Source of the DNA: Bifidobacterium callitrichidarum
GTDB taxonomy: Bacteria > Actinomycetota > Actinomycetes > Actinomycetales > Bifidobacteriaceae
DNA length: 59,447 bases
Assembly: GCF_003129905.1 (NCBI RefSeq)
Contig: NZ_QFFM01000018.1
Coordinates: 1-59,447, forward strand
Direction: 5' to 3'
Under the pieces are notes generated by a model. It was not told the origin of the DNA, did no database searches, and saw nothing but the letters and a program-made list of their open reading frames with translations. Below are positions 27,014-37,472 of the stretch, piece by piece; position 1 is the stretch's first letter, and every line of letters begins with the position of its first letter. Both the position numbers and the translations under genes were made by a program.

Positions 27014-30000
27014 TCAGTCGTTGTCGGATTGTTCGGGGATGCCGGAGCTCAACTCGGTAAGGATCTCCTTTTCACTTTTCGCGCGGGCATGCAGCTCGCG
27101 CCGACCCGCATCGGGTTCACTGACATAGTAGAGAGTGGCGTCGATGCTGTCCAATTCCACGTCTTCGACCGCGGCCAGCAGAAGCCGGTACATGTCGAGC
27201 TGGGCGAGTTTGCGCATCTCGTCCTCCGGCTTGACGGGTCTGTGGCCGGTTTTCCAGTCGACGACCGTATACCGTTTGGCGCCGTCCGTCGGGTCAAGGC
27301 CGCCCGCGAAGACCGCGTCCAGTTTGCCGTTGACCAGGCCGATGCCGGGTACGTCCACCACGATGGCGCGTTCGGCCCACACCGGCGTGCGTGCAGCCCA
27401 TCTCGATTCAGCCAATCGACGCTGCCAGAGCCGGAGCTTGACTTCCTGCGCGGATAGCCCGGCCGAATCGTCGGATTGATCAGGTGCGGTTGAATCGTCG
27501 GATTGCGAGACGTCGGGCGAATCGTCGGGTCGCGGGATGCTCCCGCCAAAGACACCCCCGACGGTTCCGCCGCTTTCGCCGGGCCGGTCGCCGTTCCCAC
27601 CCGTCCGAGCCGCCAACGCACGGATCAGCTCTTCCCGTGTGACCGTGCTCTCACCATCGCCGACGGTTTCCATGGCTTCGCAAGAGAGCGCGGCCTGGTC
27701 CAGCCTTCCGGCGTTGACGAACCGCTCGGCCCAGGCATGGAATCGCGTGCCGAGTTCGGCAGCCGGCGAGGAGACCCGCGGAATCGGGCGTATGATGCCG
27801 CGCCAGTAGGCGCGCTCCTCGCGCTCCCCCATGCCGCCCACGCGGGCCTGCAGGCTGGTCACGTTCTGACGGCCGACGGCCAGGATGCGCTGTGCCTTGG
27901 CCTTGACGTCCCGGTCCAGATCGTCGCCCTCCAACGAGCCGGCCATCAGATCGGCATCGTTCACCAGCAGTTGGGCGCGTTGCAGCAGTGGACCGGGTTC
28001 GCGCGCGGAGGCATTCCCGACAGCGACGACCTCGGCGTTTTCGGCGTCTTCAGGAATGGCACCGGCCGCCTGGGTCGCGGAAGCCGCTGCGCCATGGACG
28101 GAGATATCTGCTGGACGGTTGGATTCCCGCAGTTTCGTGTCCTCTACATCCCTTGCCGCGCGTTTAATGAGCCTGCGGACCTGTTCGGTGCCGTTGGTCA
28201 GGCGGCGGACCGTCTCCGGACTCAGTGAGGCCGGCCAAGTCAGGTCTTCAACCCGTTCGGATTGTTCGATGGGGGTGTTCCACGCTGCACCAACCACCGC
28301 TGCGCCATATTCGGCGGCGTATTCGCCCACGAAGAAGCCTTCGGGCGGCGCGATCGGTTCGCCGTCCGACGAAACCAAGGGCAAGTCACCCTTCTCCCCC
28401 GCATACGCTTCGATGCTCGCTTCGGCGGCGACCACGCCGACATGGGAGTGGAGCGCGTCATGCACTTCGAGCCAGAAATTGGAAGGGGACGAGGCCCTTG
28501 AACCCTTGGACACCATGGCGGGGTCACGGCCGGGCTCCCCGGCGTGACGGCAGTAGGTCAGCAGCGCATCCTCCTTGGCGCGGGTGAGCGCCACGTACAT
28601 CAGGCGACGTTCGTCGGCATGGAGACGGCGGCCGTATTCCTCGGTCTGGGTGAGATACCAGCCGGACGGATCCACCTCGTCCACACCGTCGCCGACCTTG
28701 CGCATGGAGCCGAAGGCCTCGTCGTCGATGAGTTCCACATCGTCGAGAGCCTGCAGCGATGCGATGGGGTTCGCGTCCGGGTCGGCGTCATGCGGGAAAC
28801 GCGGCAGGATGCCGGTGTCGGCGCGCATGGGGACGGGAACGGCCACCGGGTTGGTGAGCCATGAGTCGGCGGTCTCGTGGTATTCGGGTGCCGCCCATCG
28901 TCCCTGTTCGGTGCCTCCGGTGCGTTCCTCATCCGGCGTGACCTTGAGGTGGTCGCCCTGGTTGCTGGGGAATCCGCCCGCGGTGAGCCCGACCACGGCC
29001 ACGGCGTTCCATTCCAGGCCCTTTGACTGGTGCACGGTCATGAGTTCCACGTCCACGGGCCCGTCCGGCAGGCTGGCGGCCTCGTCCTCCACCGAGGCCA
29101 GATGATCCACCCACGTCATGAATCCCTGCAGGGTGGCGGTCTGTCCCATGGCAATCTCCTGCGTATAGGTGTCCACCAGATCCACGATGGCGTTCATGGG
29201 CATATGCGCCAGCGTGGGGTTGGCGGCATGTTGCGGATTGCGCAATGCTCCCGCCACCACGGTGTCGATGTCGAGATCCAGTGCCTCGACGGCGGTGCGG
29301 ATCACGTCCGCAAGCGGGTGGCCGACCATGCGCTGGGTGAGGCGCAACGCCTTGGCGGCGCGGGCAACCGCATGCCGTCCCGGTTCGCTCAACGTTTCGG
29401 TAAGATGCTCCACGTCCGAGCGCAGCAGCAGATCGGGCAGGAACACGGCGTTGGCCACCTGATCGCGGTATTCGCGCACGACCGCCGCCCATTCGGCGCT
29501 GGGGGTATCCGGCTTGGCAAGCCCCGCCTGCACCAGGGCCAGGAACCGGCGTTCGGTGTTCCGTTCCTCCGCGGCCCGCGCCAAAGCGGTCAGGTCGGCC
29601 GCGGACATGGCGAACCTCGGCGTGGCGAGCAGCCGCATGAGGGAGGCCGTATCGGTATGGTCGGCCGCCACGTGGAGCAGGGCCAGCAGATCGCGGATCT
29701 CCGGGCGCTCGAGCAGGGCGGAGTATCCCACCACGAACGTGGTCAGGCCGGCCCGTTCCAATGCCTCCTGATATTCAGGCATACGCGATTTGGAGCGGAA
29801 CAGCACGGCGACCGGGGCCTTCTCGTCCTGGGACTGGCCCTTGGGGTACACCCATCCGGGGTTCCACGGATCATCCGAGGGCTTGCGGAACCGGCTGATG
29901 GCTGTCTTGCAGAAACGCACCACCGCGTCGATCTCCTGACCGGCGGTCTCGAACCCGAGTATGCCCAACGTGCCTTCCGGAGCGTCGGGCATGGCATCCA

Positions 30001-31375
30001 GCGGCGAGACGTCCACTTCCCTCATGAGCGAGCTGGACGGGCGTTCGGGCCGCGAGCGCAACGGCAGGGTCAGGTCGTTGGCGGCTTCGAGCACGATGCG
30101 GCTGTTGCGCCGGGTCACGGTCAGCGGGAATGGTTTGGAGCCGGCCGGCATATGGAAGTCCCGTTGGAACATGCGGAAGGCGCCGGGGCTGGCTCCTCGC
30201 CATGCGTAGATGGATTGGAACGGGTCGCCCACGGCGTTGACGGCCGAGCTTTCGGCGTCGCCGGCGGTCGCACCAGCCGGCCGCATGCCGGACGTGCCGG
30301 CGGTCACGCCGACAGATTCCGTGCCGGACGCGCCGGCATCGTTCCGGTCATTGCCGGACGCTCCGGCGGTCGCATTGTTCGTCGTATCGACGTGGAAAAG
30401 CGCGGCGAGCAGGGCGGCCTGCGTGGTGGAGGTGTCCTGGTATTCGTCCAGCAGCACATGGCTGTACCGGCGGCGCATGCGTTCCCCGATGGAGGGGAAT
30501 CGTTCGATGAGCTGGTATGCGGCCAGCGTGAAGTCGGAGAATTCCGCCATATTGCGGGCCCGTTTGGCCTGGGCGTACGCCTCCACCAGTTTCAGCAGGA
30601 TCTCGCGTTTGCGGGTCACGGTCAGCAGTTCGCCGCAATGGTAGATACAGCGGGCGTGCAGTTGCCTGTTGCGCTCGTCCAGTTTGGCCTGCCAACTGGC
30701 ATCCGTATCCTTTTTGGTGCGTTTGACGGTGGCAATGCGCGGCTCGGCGTCGGGCATGGGCTCATCGCCGATGGCCTGTTCCAGCCGGTCGATGAAGGCG
30801 GTGTCCCATTGTCGCACCCGTTCGACGGCGTTCTCGAAGCTGGTGCAGCCGGAGCCGATCATGGCGCTGCCGATGGCGCCGGACAGGGCCAGGACTTGGC
30901 CGGCGAGGGTGTTGAACGCACCGAAATCCTCGCCGAGGGCCAGATCCATGTGCTCATCGATCACTTCGGTGGCCAGCTGCAGGGCTCCTGCCTCGCTGAG
31001 GGGTTGGGTGTTCTGGTTGAAGCCGACCAGCAGACCGTACTGGCGCACGATGGTCTGGAAGAAGGCGTCATAGGTGAAGATGGCGGGTTTGAGGAACGCG
31101 CGGTCGCCGGGCACGGCGCTGGAGCCCGATTCTCCATCGTGCATCTCGCCGGCCACCGCCGCGGAAACACGTTCCAACAGTTCGCCCGCGGCCTTGCGGG
31201 TGAAGGTCAGGCCGAGGATGCGTTCGGGGGCCACACCGCGGTGGATGAGGGCGATGATGCGTTGGGTCATGGTGAAGGTCTTGCCGGAGCCGGCGCCGGC
31301 CACCACCAGCACGTCGGCATCCACCGGGGCGTCGATGATGGCGGCCTGTTCCTTGGTGGGGGTGAACGTGCTCAT
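27014..31375 (-). CDS. UvrD-like helicase with C-terminal RecB-type nuclease (AdnB-like)
   Basis: 1453 aa, probable double-strand-break end-resection motor. The start is the ATG at 31375, overlapping the stop of the upstream subunit by 4 nt (ATGA); the longer frame reaching 32620 is only antisense-frame coding from that gene. Walker A is VVAGAGSGKTFTM (~27-33), motif II LLDEYQDTS (~313), motif III-like GDPFQSIYAWRGA, then later UvrD motifs (VELMTVHQSKGLEW, MYVALTRAKEDALL). The C-terminus holds the PD-(D/E)XK nuclease VVDWKTGHRP...QLDMYRLLL (~1374). A 45-residue Ala/Gly/Thr-rich tandem-like insert separates motifs II and III. Mycobacterial AdnB is shorter (about 1100 aa). Confidence 0.9.
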   Translation of the reverse strand: MSTFTPTKEQAAIIDAPVDADVLVVAGAGSGKTFTMTQRIIALIHRGVAPERILGLTFTRKAAGELLERVSAAVAGEMHDGESGSSAVPGDRAFLKPAIFTYDAFFQTIVRQYGLLVGFNQNTQPLSEAGALQLATEVIDEHMDLALGEDFGAFNTLAGQVLALSGAIGSAMIGSGCTSFENAVERVRQWDTAFIDRLEQAIGDEPMPDAEPRIATVKRTKKDTDASWQAKLDERNRQLHARCIYHCGELLTVTRKREILLKLVEAYAQAKRARNMAEFSDFTLAAYQLIERFPSIGERMRRRYSHVLLDEYQDTSTTQAALLAALFHVDTTNNATAGASGNDRNDAGASGTESVGVTAGTSGMRPAGATAGDAESSAVNAVGDPFQSIYAWRGASPGAFRMFQRDFHMPAGSKPFPLTVTRRNSRIVLEAANDLTLPLRSRPERPSSSLMREVDVSPLDAMPDAPEGTLGILGFETAGQEIDAVVRFCKTAISRFRKPSDDPWNPGWVYPKGQSQDEKAPVAVLFRSKSRMPEYQEALERAGLTTFVVGYSALLERPEIRDLLALLHVAADHTDTASLMRLLATPRFAMSAADLTALARAAEERNTERRFLALVQAGLAKPDTPSAEWAAVVREYRDQVANAVFLPDLLLRSDVEHLTETLSEPGRHAVARAAKALRLTQRMVGHPLADVIRTAVEALDLDIDTVVAGALRNPQHAANPTLAHMPMNAIVDLVDTYTQEIAMGQTATLQGFMTWVDHLASVEDEAASLPDGPVDVELMTVHQSKGLEWNAVAVVGLTAGGFPSNQGDHLKVTPDEERTGGTEQGRWAAPEYHETADSWLTNPVAVPVPMRADTGILPRFPHDADPDANPIASLQALDDVELIDDEAFGSMRKVGDGVDEVDPSGWYLTQTEEYGRRLHADERRLMYVALTRAKEDALLTYCRHAGEPGRDPAMVSKGSRASSPSNFWLEVHDALHSHVGVVAAEASIEAYAGEKGDLPLVSSDGEPIAPPEGFFVGEYAAEYGAAVVGAAWNTPIEQSERVEDLTWPASLSPETVRRLTNGTEQVRRLIKRAARDVEDTKLRESNRPADISVHGAAASATQAAGAIPEDAENAEVVAVGNASAREPGPLLQRAQLLVNDADLMAGSLEGDDLDRDVKAKAQRILAVGRQNVTSLQARVGGMGEREERAYWRGIIRPIPRVSSPAAELGTRFHAWAERFVNAGRLDQAALSCEAMETVGDGESTVTREELIRALAARTGGNGDRPGESGGTVGGVFGGSIPRPDDSPDVSQSDDSTAPDQSDDSAGLSAQEVKLRLWQRRLAESRWAARTPVWAERAIVVDVPGIGLVNGKLDAVFAGGLDPTDGAKRYTVVDWKTGHRPVKPEDEMRKLAQLDMYRLLLAAVEDVELDSIDATLYYVSEPDAGRRELHARAKSEKEILTELSSGIPEQSDND

Positions 31376-34300
31376 GCTTGCCTCGTTTCGAATACGGTGT
31401 CGACCTGCCCCGCGCAGGCCGGGCAGATGTGCTTCATGCGGCAGAACGCCACATGCGTGGGCTGGGGATGGGCCGCGATCGCCTCGGACCGGCTGGCGGC
31501 GGCAGCGTAGAACACGCGGGCGATCATGGTCAGCGCCCACATCGCCTGCGTGCCGGCGAGGTTGGTGAACCGTTCCCAGTCTTCGCGGCTCACGTCTTCC
31601 GGCGGCGTGGCGGCATCGGGCCACGGCACGTCGTAGAACGTGTCCGGGGATTTGTAGTGGAAGCGCGGCGTGAACGGCTCCTCGTTCAATGCGCCGCTTC
31701 GGAACAGCGGCGGTTGGAAGACGCCTTCCGGCGCGTAGCTTTGCGCCGGGGCGGCGTTCTGGGCGACGTGGAACAGTTCGCTTTGCGCGATGTACGGCAT
31801 GGCGGCGAGCGCCTTGGCACCGCGCGCCCGTCCTTCGGGGAAGGTCAGTCCGAGCTGGTAGCACACCAGCTGCAAATCGTTGAAGATCTGCTTGGTGGTG
31901 GGCACCTTGCCGGTTTTGTAGTCGATGAGGCGGATGCTCGTGCTGCCGTCCTCCTGTATACGGGTTTCCATGCGGTCGATGCGGCCGGACAGGCGCACGG
32001 TCAGATCCTCGCTCATGCCTTGCGGCCAGCCACCCACCAGCGCGCCCATGCATGCGGACAAGGTGGCTCGGTCGATGGGCCTGATGTCCTCCATGGCGTT
32101 GTATGCGGCGAGGATGTCGTTCAGGTCGAAGCGGGCGGCGAATTCCCGTTCGCAGTCGACGTGATCGAGTCGGCCGAGTCGTACGGCTTCGGCGTTCCTG
32201 CCCAGATAGGAGGCGGGGCTGCCGTTGCCGGCCACGAAATAGTCGGCGATGTTGGCCAGCATGTCCGCGGCGGAGTCGTCCTTGCGCATGGCGGCGTACC
32301 GATCCCGCGTATCGGCGATGGACTCGGGATCCGAGCGTTTCTCCTGATAGATCTTGTCCAGTCGTGCGGCGACCGCGGCGATGCGCTGACTCGGCGTGGG
32401 TGAGCCGTCCAGACCCAGGGTCTCCATGAGTTCGGGATGCTCGTCCAGCCGGTCCAGCCCTTCCTCGCTGCCTTGCTGGGCGACCGCGTGGATGAGCGTG
32501 CCGAAACCGGTGGCCACCGAACCTGGGCGGGGCCCGGCGAAACGGTTTTCCAGCATCCAACAGACCGGGCAGGCCCACAGGTTGTCCACGGCGGACGGGG
32601 ACAGCGTGACCATGGGGCAATGTCCGTCGCCATCATCCGCAACCGCATCGCCGGCCGTGACGCCATCGTTCTTGGCGACATCATTGGCCGTAGCAGTGGC
32701 ATTAACCGTGGAAACGCCGCCCGCGCCGGTCTCGCTTCCCTCACCCCCAGACGACGTCACGTCATCATGCGGCGGCATGAAGGCCCAGTCATCCGGGTCG
32801 GCGGAGGCGATACCGTGTTCGGCGAGCAGGGCCAACGTTTTCATGGCATCCCGAGCCTCCGGCGACTCCGGTTCGGCCGTGGTCAGCATCACGCGGGCGG
32901 CGGTCACCAGTCCGCGTGCGTCCGCATCCAGTCCCGCGAACTCATGCCGGGTCTCGGAGGTCTCGCCGCCCACGGCCGTGAACCGCGCCTGCGCCCTGTT
33001 GCGCGGGTAATGCTCCGGCAGGTACCCGAAGAGGAAGTCCGAAGGGGTGGCGTCGTCGTTCCATACCGCGCTGACGGTGACGTTGCGCGAGGCGCGGGTC
33101 AACGCCACGAGGAAGCTCTTCTTCTCGCTGGAGAGGACGGCTGCCAGCCGCGGGTCATGTCCCGGTTCGGCAGGTTGGCGGGTGCCGTCATGCAATACCA
33201 GATCGGCGAGGTCCTCACCGCCGAACAGGGTGTTGCGTCCGGCGAGGTTGGGCCAGACGTCCTGTTGGATCACCGGCAACCAGACATACCGCCAATGGCG
33301 GCCCGCGGCACCCGCCGGGGTGGTGAGCGTCAGGGCGTCCTCCACCGGCCCGATATGCGCCAGCGAATCGGCCTGTACCTCCATGCCGCGCACCTGCGCC
33401 ATGAATCCGGCGATGTCCCTGTCGGCGGTGGAGTCCTCGGCGAACTGGAACAGGCGCATGGCCGCATCGAGCCGGTCGTTGGCGGCGCGCCCGTCATCGG
33501 TGTTCTCCAATGCCGCGCGCTGCCATACCGGAGCGACCCCTGCGGCGTTCCATGCGAGGGACAGCACATAGGACGGGCGGCGGCGCTGATCGGGCGGCAA
33601 TCGCAGCAATCCGTGATTGACGGCATCCACCAGCGTCCACAGACGGTCGAACGCCCGGGCTTGGGGGTCCTTGCCCAGCACCGCGCCGACGGCCTCGACG
33701 ACGGCATCCGACGGTGCCCGTGGCGCGTCAAATGCGAGCATCACGAACAGCGCATCGGCGCCGAAGGCCAGATCATTGCCGGATGGACCGTCGATGACGC
33801 TGTCATCCACCGTCACACTGCCAGTCTGTGTTTCACGAGACGTTTCACAATACGCCCGGTCTCCGCAATGCGTTTCACGGTATGTTTCACGCAGTGTCTG
33901 CCAGGCTGCCGCCAGCCCGGACAGTATGGTGTCCTCTCCGGCGAGCATCGACAATGATTCCAATGCCTCCAGCGCCGATTCGATGGGTGCCAGGCGGGCG
34001 GGGCCGCCGGTGCCGGGTTTGGTGCCGACGGTCAGCAGCGGACTGTTCACCACCGCCGTGACCCGCGCACGCACATATGAGGCGATCTCGCCAAGGCTCA
34101 TCCGGCAATCGGCGATGCCCTCATGACGAAGCAGTGCCAGCTCGGTCAGGGCGAACAATCCCTGCACGAAGGATTCGTCCTTCAGCGGGCGGGTGACAGA
34201 CGAGTACCGTACCGGCACGCCGTCGCGGCGCAGCCGTTCCCCATAAAGACGGACGGCGGCGTTGTCGTGCGCGATGACCGCCATGTCGTTCCAGCGCACC

Positions 34301-35835
34301 TGACGGTCCAGATGCGCGCGTTTGATGCGCCAGACCACGTCGTCCAACTCCTCGCGGGGTGAACGGTACAGTTCGGCGGACAGCGTGGAATCGGTCGGAA
34401 CGGCATCGGCTCCGCCGCCATCCGCAGCGCTTTTGGTATCACCAGAGGAATCGGCGAGGCCTGTCCGCAAAGCGCACGTCAGCTTCCCTGGCCTTTTGGC
34501 CAGAGGCAGCGGCTCCTCTTCCGGCGAGGGAATCGACAGCGAGACGCGGGATGCGACCACGGCCGCCCTGGCACCGGAACGCCAGGCCTCGGGGATATCC
34601 GATGCGCCGGGATCGGCAGCTTCCCCACCGGATTCCGGAAGACCATCCTTCTCAGCGATGGCAGAGGTCCACTCCGATATGTCCCGGATGGTCGGGAGAA
34701 GTCCTGCGCCCGAGGCATGGGTCAATGCCATCTCGACGGCATGCAATGGCCCGTTCACGATGCGCCGCATAAGGTATTCGGGGTATGAGCCGCGGAAGGT
34801 CTGCACGGCCTCATCCGGGTTCCCCACCAGCACCAGCTTCACGCCGGCCCTGCCGAGTTCCTCAAGGAATCGGATTCCCGCCAACGTGGTGTCCTGGACG
34901 TCGTCGACCACCAGCAGTTCGGGAACGTCAAGCGACCGCAACCATGAATCGGCCTGTCCGCGAACCGCTGCGGAGGCACCGGATTCCGGCTCATCGCCGG
35001 ATGGGGCCTTCCCCTCCCCGGCATGCGCGGCAACCATGTCATGCACCGCGCGGGCGCCGGCCACCAGAAGATAGGAGGCGTCCAAACGGTATTGGCCCGG
35101 ATATGCCTCACCTTGCGCGGCGATATACTCACGCCGCAACGCGAATGCCAGGCTCCATTGGACGCTCAGTCTCGCATCGGCAGCGGCGGCGCCCAGCAGG
35201 CGAGGCTCCTCCGCTGCCCCGATGCCGAGTTCGTCCAAACGGGCGAGCATGTCTCGCAACTGGCCGATGAAAGCGTCCGAAATGCCTTGCGCGAAGGTGT
35301 TCGCGCTGGTGGAGCCCGCGCCCGAGTCCCCCGAACCGGCGGAACCCTCTTGCGCGGACACCTCCACCGCGGTTTCATGGACCAGCCCGGCCCAGTCGTT
35401 CTGGGCGAAGTACCCGCGCAGCAGCGCGCAGGTGGCGCAATCGTCTCCGGATACGGCATGCCCCACATGCACGGCCATGACCTGACGCAACAAGGCATCC
35501 TGCTCGGCGCCGTTGAGCAGCCTCGGGGCCACGAGCCCCTCGCCCCTGCGCGCGGCCGATATGGCGCGGAAGGCCACCGCGCCCAATGTGGTGACCGGCC
35601 TGGCCTGTCCGGAAGCCCCCAAATCGCGGACCACGCGGTTGCCCAAGGCATCGGCGGCCACGCGGCCGGATACGGCCATCACCGCGCCGGCGGTGCCGTA
35701 ACGGCGCAGGCCGTCCTCCAACACGGCGAGCGCGAACTCGGTCTTGCCCGAACAGGGCGCACCGATCACCAGCCTTGCCGCGCCGTCGCGGTCAAGGCCG
35801 TCCAGCAGGTCCGAAGCATGCAATCCGTCAGTCAT
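31372..35835 (-). CDS. AdnA-like helicase/Fe-S nuclease subunit
   Basis: 1487 aa, upstream partner of the AdnB-like gene. It has an N-terminal nucleotide-binding motor (Walker A GAPCSGKTEFA, ~25-32; Walker B-like LLVVDDVQDT, ~310), helicase-like middle, and a C-terminal PD-(D/E)XK nuclease with LIDYKTGKVP and LQLVCYQLGL (~1304). Cys residues flank the nuclease: ACPVC before it and FCRMKHICPACAG after it, the layout of Fe-S-stapled AddB/Cas4-type nucleases. Ala/Gly/Asp-rich inserts (around GGVSTVNATATANDVAKNDG) are present. The adnA-adnB order and overlap match actinobacteria. It could equally be annotated simply as a PD-(D/E)XK nuclease family protein. Confidence 0.87.
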   Translation of the reverse strand: MTDGLHASDLLDGLDRDGAARLVIGAPCSGKTEFALAVLEDGLRRYGTAGAVMAVSGRVAADALGNRVVRDLGASGQARPVTTLGAVAFRAISAARRGEGLVAPRLLNGAEQDALLRQVMAVHVGHAVSGDDCATCALLRGYFAQNDWAGLVHETAVEVSAQEGSAGSGDSGAGSTSANTFAQGISDAFIGQLRDMLARLDELGIGAAEEPRLLGAAAADARLSVQWSLAFALRREYIAAQGEAYPGQYRLDASYLLVAGARAVHDMVAAHAGEGKAPSGDEPESGASAAVRGQADSWLRSLDVPELLVVDDVQDTTLAGIRFLEELGRAGVKLVLVGNPDEAVQTFRGSYPEYLMRRIVNGPLHAVEMALTHASGAGLLPTIRDISEWTSAIAEKDGLPESGGEAADPGASDIPEAWRSGARAAVVASRVSLSIPSPEEEPLPLAKRPGKLTCALRTGLADSSGDTKSAADGGGADAVPTDSTLSAELYRSPREELDDVVWRIKRAHLDRQVRWNDMAVIAHDNAAVRLYGERLRRDGVPVRYSSVTRPLKDESFVQGLFALTELALLRHEGIADCRMSLGEIASYVRARVTAVVNSPLLTVGTKPGTGGPARLAPIESALEALESLSMLAGEDTILSGLAAAWQTLRETYRETHCGDRAYCETSRETQTGSVTVDDSVIDGPSGNDLAFGADALFVMLAFDAPRAPSDAVVEAVGAVLGKDPQARAFDRLWTLVDAVNHGLLRLPPDQRRRPSYVLSLAWNAAGVAPVWQRAALENTDDGRAANDRLDAAMRLFQFAEDSTADRDIAGFMAQVRGMEVQADSLAHIGPVEDALTLTTPAGAAGRHWRYVWLPVIQQDVWPNLAGRNTLFGGEDLADLVLHDGTRQPAEPGHDPRLAAVLSSEKKSFLVALTRASRNVTVSAVWNDDATPSDFLFGYLPEHYPRNRAQARFTAVGGETSETRHEFAGLDADARGLVTAARVMLTTAEPESPEARDAMKTLALLAEHGIASADPDDWAFMPPHDDVTSSGGEGSETGAGGVSTVNATATANDVAKNDGVTAGDAVADDGDGHCPMVTLSPSAVDNLWACPVCWMLENRFAGPRPGSVATGFGTLIHAVAQQGSEEGLDRLDEHPELMETLGLDGSPTPSQRIAAVAARLDKIYQEKRSDPESIADTRDRYAAMRKDDSAADMLANIADYFVAGNGSPASYLGRNAEAVRLGRLDHVDCEREFAARFDLNDILAAYNAMEDIRPIDRATLSACMGALVGGWPQGMSEDLTVRLSGRIDRMETRIQEDGSTSIRLIDYKTGKVPTTKQIFNDLQLVCYQLGLTFPEGRARGAKALAAMPYIAQSELFHVAQNAAPAQSYAPEGVFQPPLFRSGALNEEPFTPRFHYKSPDTFYDVPWPDAATPPEDVSREDWERFTNLAGTQAMWALTMIARVFYAAAASRSEAIAAHPQPTHVAFCRMKHICPACAGQVDTVFETRQA

Positions 35836-35965
35836 GGCTCAAGCCTAACCCCGGTTTTTGGGGAGGGAAAAATTTTACCGCCCGCAATATTCGGCGGTAT
35901 CGTCGGCTGTATGGTAAGTGAGCGGATGCCGTGGAGACGCATCCGCACCCGAGAGAGGGAAGACT

Positions 35966-37387
35966 ATGGCCAATGCACCGAGCCGGCCACCGAAGCTGCC
36001 CGGCTACGATTTCGTCCAAACGCTGGGCAGTGGCGCCACGGCGACCGTATACCTGTATCACCAGCGCATGCCCGCCCGCCCGGTGGCGGTCAAGGTCAGC
36101 GCCAAGACCCTTGATCCGCAGGCGGCGGCCCTGTTCAACCGCGAGGCCAATTTCATGGCCAAGCTTTCATCGCATCCTTATATTCTGCCGGTGTATGATG
36201 CGGGCGTCACCTCGGACGGGCATGGGTTCATCGTGGTGGAATACGCTCCGGGCGGCACCTACAACAGCATGATGAAGGCCCAGTCGCTGACCTGCGAACA
36301 GGTGCTGGATCTCGGCATCAAGCTGGCGAGCGCGCTGTTCACCGCGCATCGCAGCAACATCATCCATCACGACATCAAGCCCAGCAACATTCTCATCACG
36401 TCGCAGGGGCTGCCGGTATTGGCCGATTTCGGCATTTCCACCGATGTCTACGACCGTACCGAGACGGGGTTCTCGCCGCCGTGGGCGCCGCCGGAGGTGC
36501 TGCAGCATCTGACCAACGGCTCGGAGGCGGCCGACATCTACTCGCTGGCGGCCACGTTGTACGCGCTGTTGGTGGGGTGCTCGCCATATCAGCATGAATA
36601 TCGTCCGCGTTCGCAGTCGGAGCTCATCAGCCTGATCATCAACCAGCCGCTGCCGCGCATCAACCGCGCGGACGTGCCGGCCGAGGTGGAGAACGTGCTG
36701 CGCCGCGGGTTGAACAAGGATCCCGATCAACGCTACTACTCGGCGCTGGAGTTCGCACGGGCCATGCAGCGCGTGCAGTTCGCGTATTACGGTCATGCCA
36801 CGCCGGTCACGGTGGAGGGTATGCCGCCGTATCCGAAGGACATCGAACGTCGCCGCAGGGTCACGGATCAGACCGGCCAGATGACGGCCGCGCCACGTCA
36901 TTGGGGCAAGCCCGTGGCCATCGCGGCTTCCATCGTGGCGGCGTTGACAGCCGTGGGGCTGGTGTTCGCGTTCGTGGTGTGGCCTCGCATGGACAACGCC
37001 GCCAGTTCGGATGCCCGGCAGCTGGCGACGCCCGGTACGTCGGATAACGACGGCGACCGCAACGGACAAGACGACGACGTGATCACCGATACGGCGAACG
37101 CGCAGGTGCCCTCGCCGGAGAACGTCACCGGATCGTACGCGCAGGACGGTTCCTCCGTGACCTTCACCTGGACCAATCCCGACCCACAGGACGGCGATAC
37201 CTATGCGTGGGCGATCATGCAGGGCAGTACGGCCGATCAGAGCGCCGCGACCACCACCACGAAGGACACCCAGGTGACCGTGAACGCGCAGGATGGTTCG
37301 CAGACCTGCATCCAGGTGTCGATCGTGCGCGAGAGCCGTCAGATGTCCGCGAATCCCGCAATCGCCTGCGCGGCCAAACCGCAGTAG
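35966..37387 (+). CDS. pkb2: Membrane-anchored Ser/Thr protein kinase (PFNA cluster)
   Basis: 473 aa. The ATG at 35966 follows GAGAGAGGGAAG. Kinase domain (~10-275): glycine loop LGSGATATVYLY, VAVKV Lys, catalytic loop HHDIKPSN (His replaces the Arg of HRD, so a non-RD kinase), DFG in LADFGIST and an APE-like PPEVLQ. A juxtamembrane stretch and one helix (IAASIVAALTAVGLVFAFVVW) lead to an exterior domain ending in a beta-sandwich like a degenerate FN3 (SVTFTWTNPDPQDGDTYAW). It heads the kinase-FN3-MoxR-DUF58-transglutaminase-PP2C-FHA block known in bifidobacteria as PFNA, and is divergent from the helicase genes. Confidence 0.93.
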   Translation: MANAPSRPPKLPGYDFVQTLGSGATATVYLYHQRMPARPVAVKVSAKTLDPQAAALFNREANFMAKLSSHPYILPVYDAGVTSDGHGFIVVEYAPGGTYNSMMKAQSLTCEQVLDLGIKLASALFTAHRSNIIHHDIKPSNILITSQGLPVLADFGISTDVYDRTETGFSPPWAPPEVLQHLTNGSEAADIYSLAATLYALLVGCSPYQHEYRPRSQSELISLIINQPLPRINRADVPAEVENVLRRGLNKDPDQRYYSALEFARAMQRVQFAYYGHATPVTVEGMPPYPKDIERRRRVTDQTGQMTAAPRHWGKPVAIAASIVAALTAVGLVFAFVVWPRMDNAASSDARQLATPGTSDNDGDRNGQDDDVITDTANAQVPSPENVTGSYAQDGSSVTFTWTNPDPQDGDTYAWAIMQGSTADQSAATTTTKDTQVTVNAQDGSQTCIQVSIVRESRQMSANPAIACAAKPQ

Positions 37388-37405
37388 TCCCGTCATCGAT
37401 ACGCA

Positions 37406-37434
37406 TTGAAACCACACGCCGGCACCACTAGACT
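37406..37434 (+). promoter_or_regulatory. Promoter upstream of the FN3 surface protein
   Basis: TTGAAA (37406-37411), 17-bp spacer, TAGACT (37429-37434), about 38 bases before the start codon. It suggests the block from fn3 onward can be transcribed independently of the kinase. Confidence 0.6.
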
Positions 37435-37472
37435 GGCACCACAGAGAGCAGGAAGGTCAGGGGGAAGACCAG

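Noticed and set aside
31376..32620. About 415-codon N-terminal extension of the AdnB-like frame
   Set aside because: It lies entirely inside the upstream subunit gene in another frame, and a well-placed ATG overlaps that gene's stop by 4 nt.
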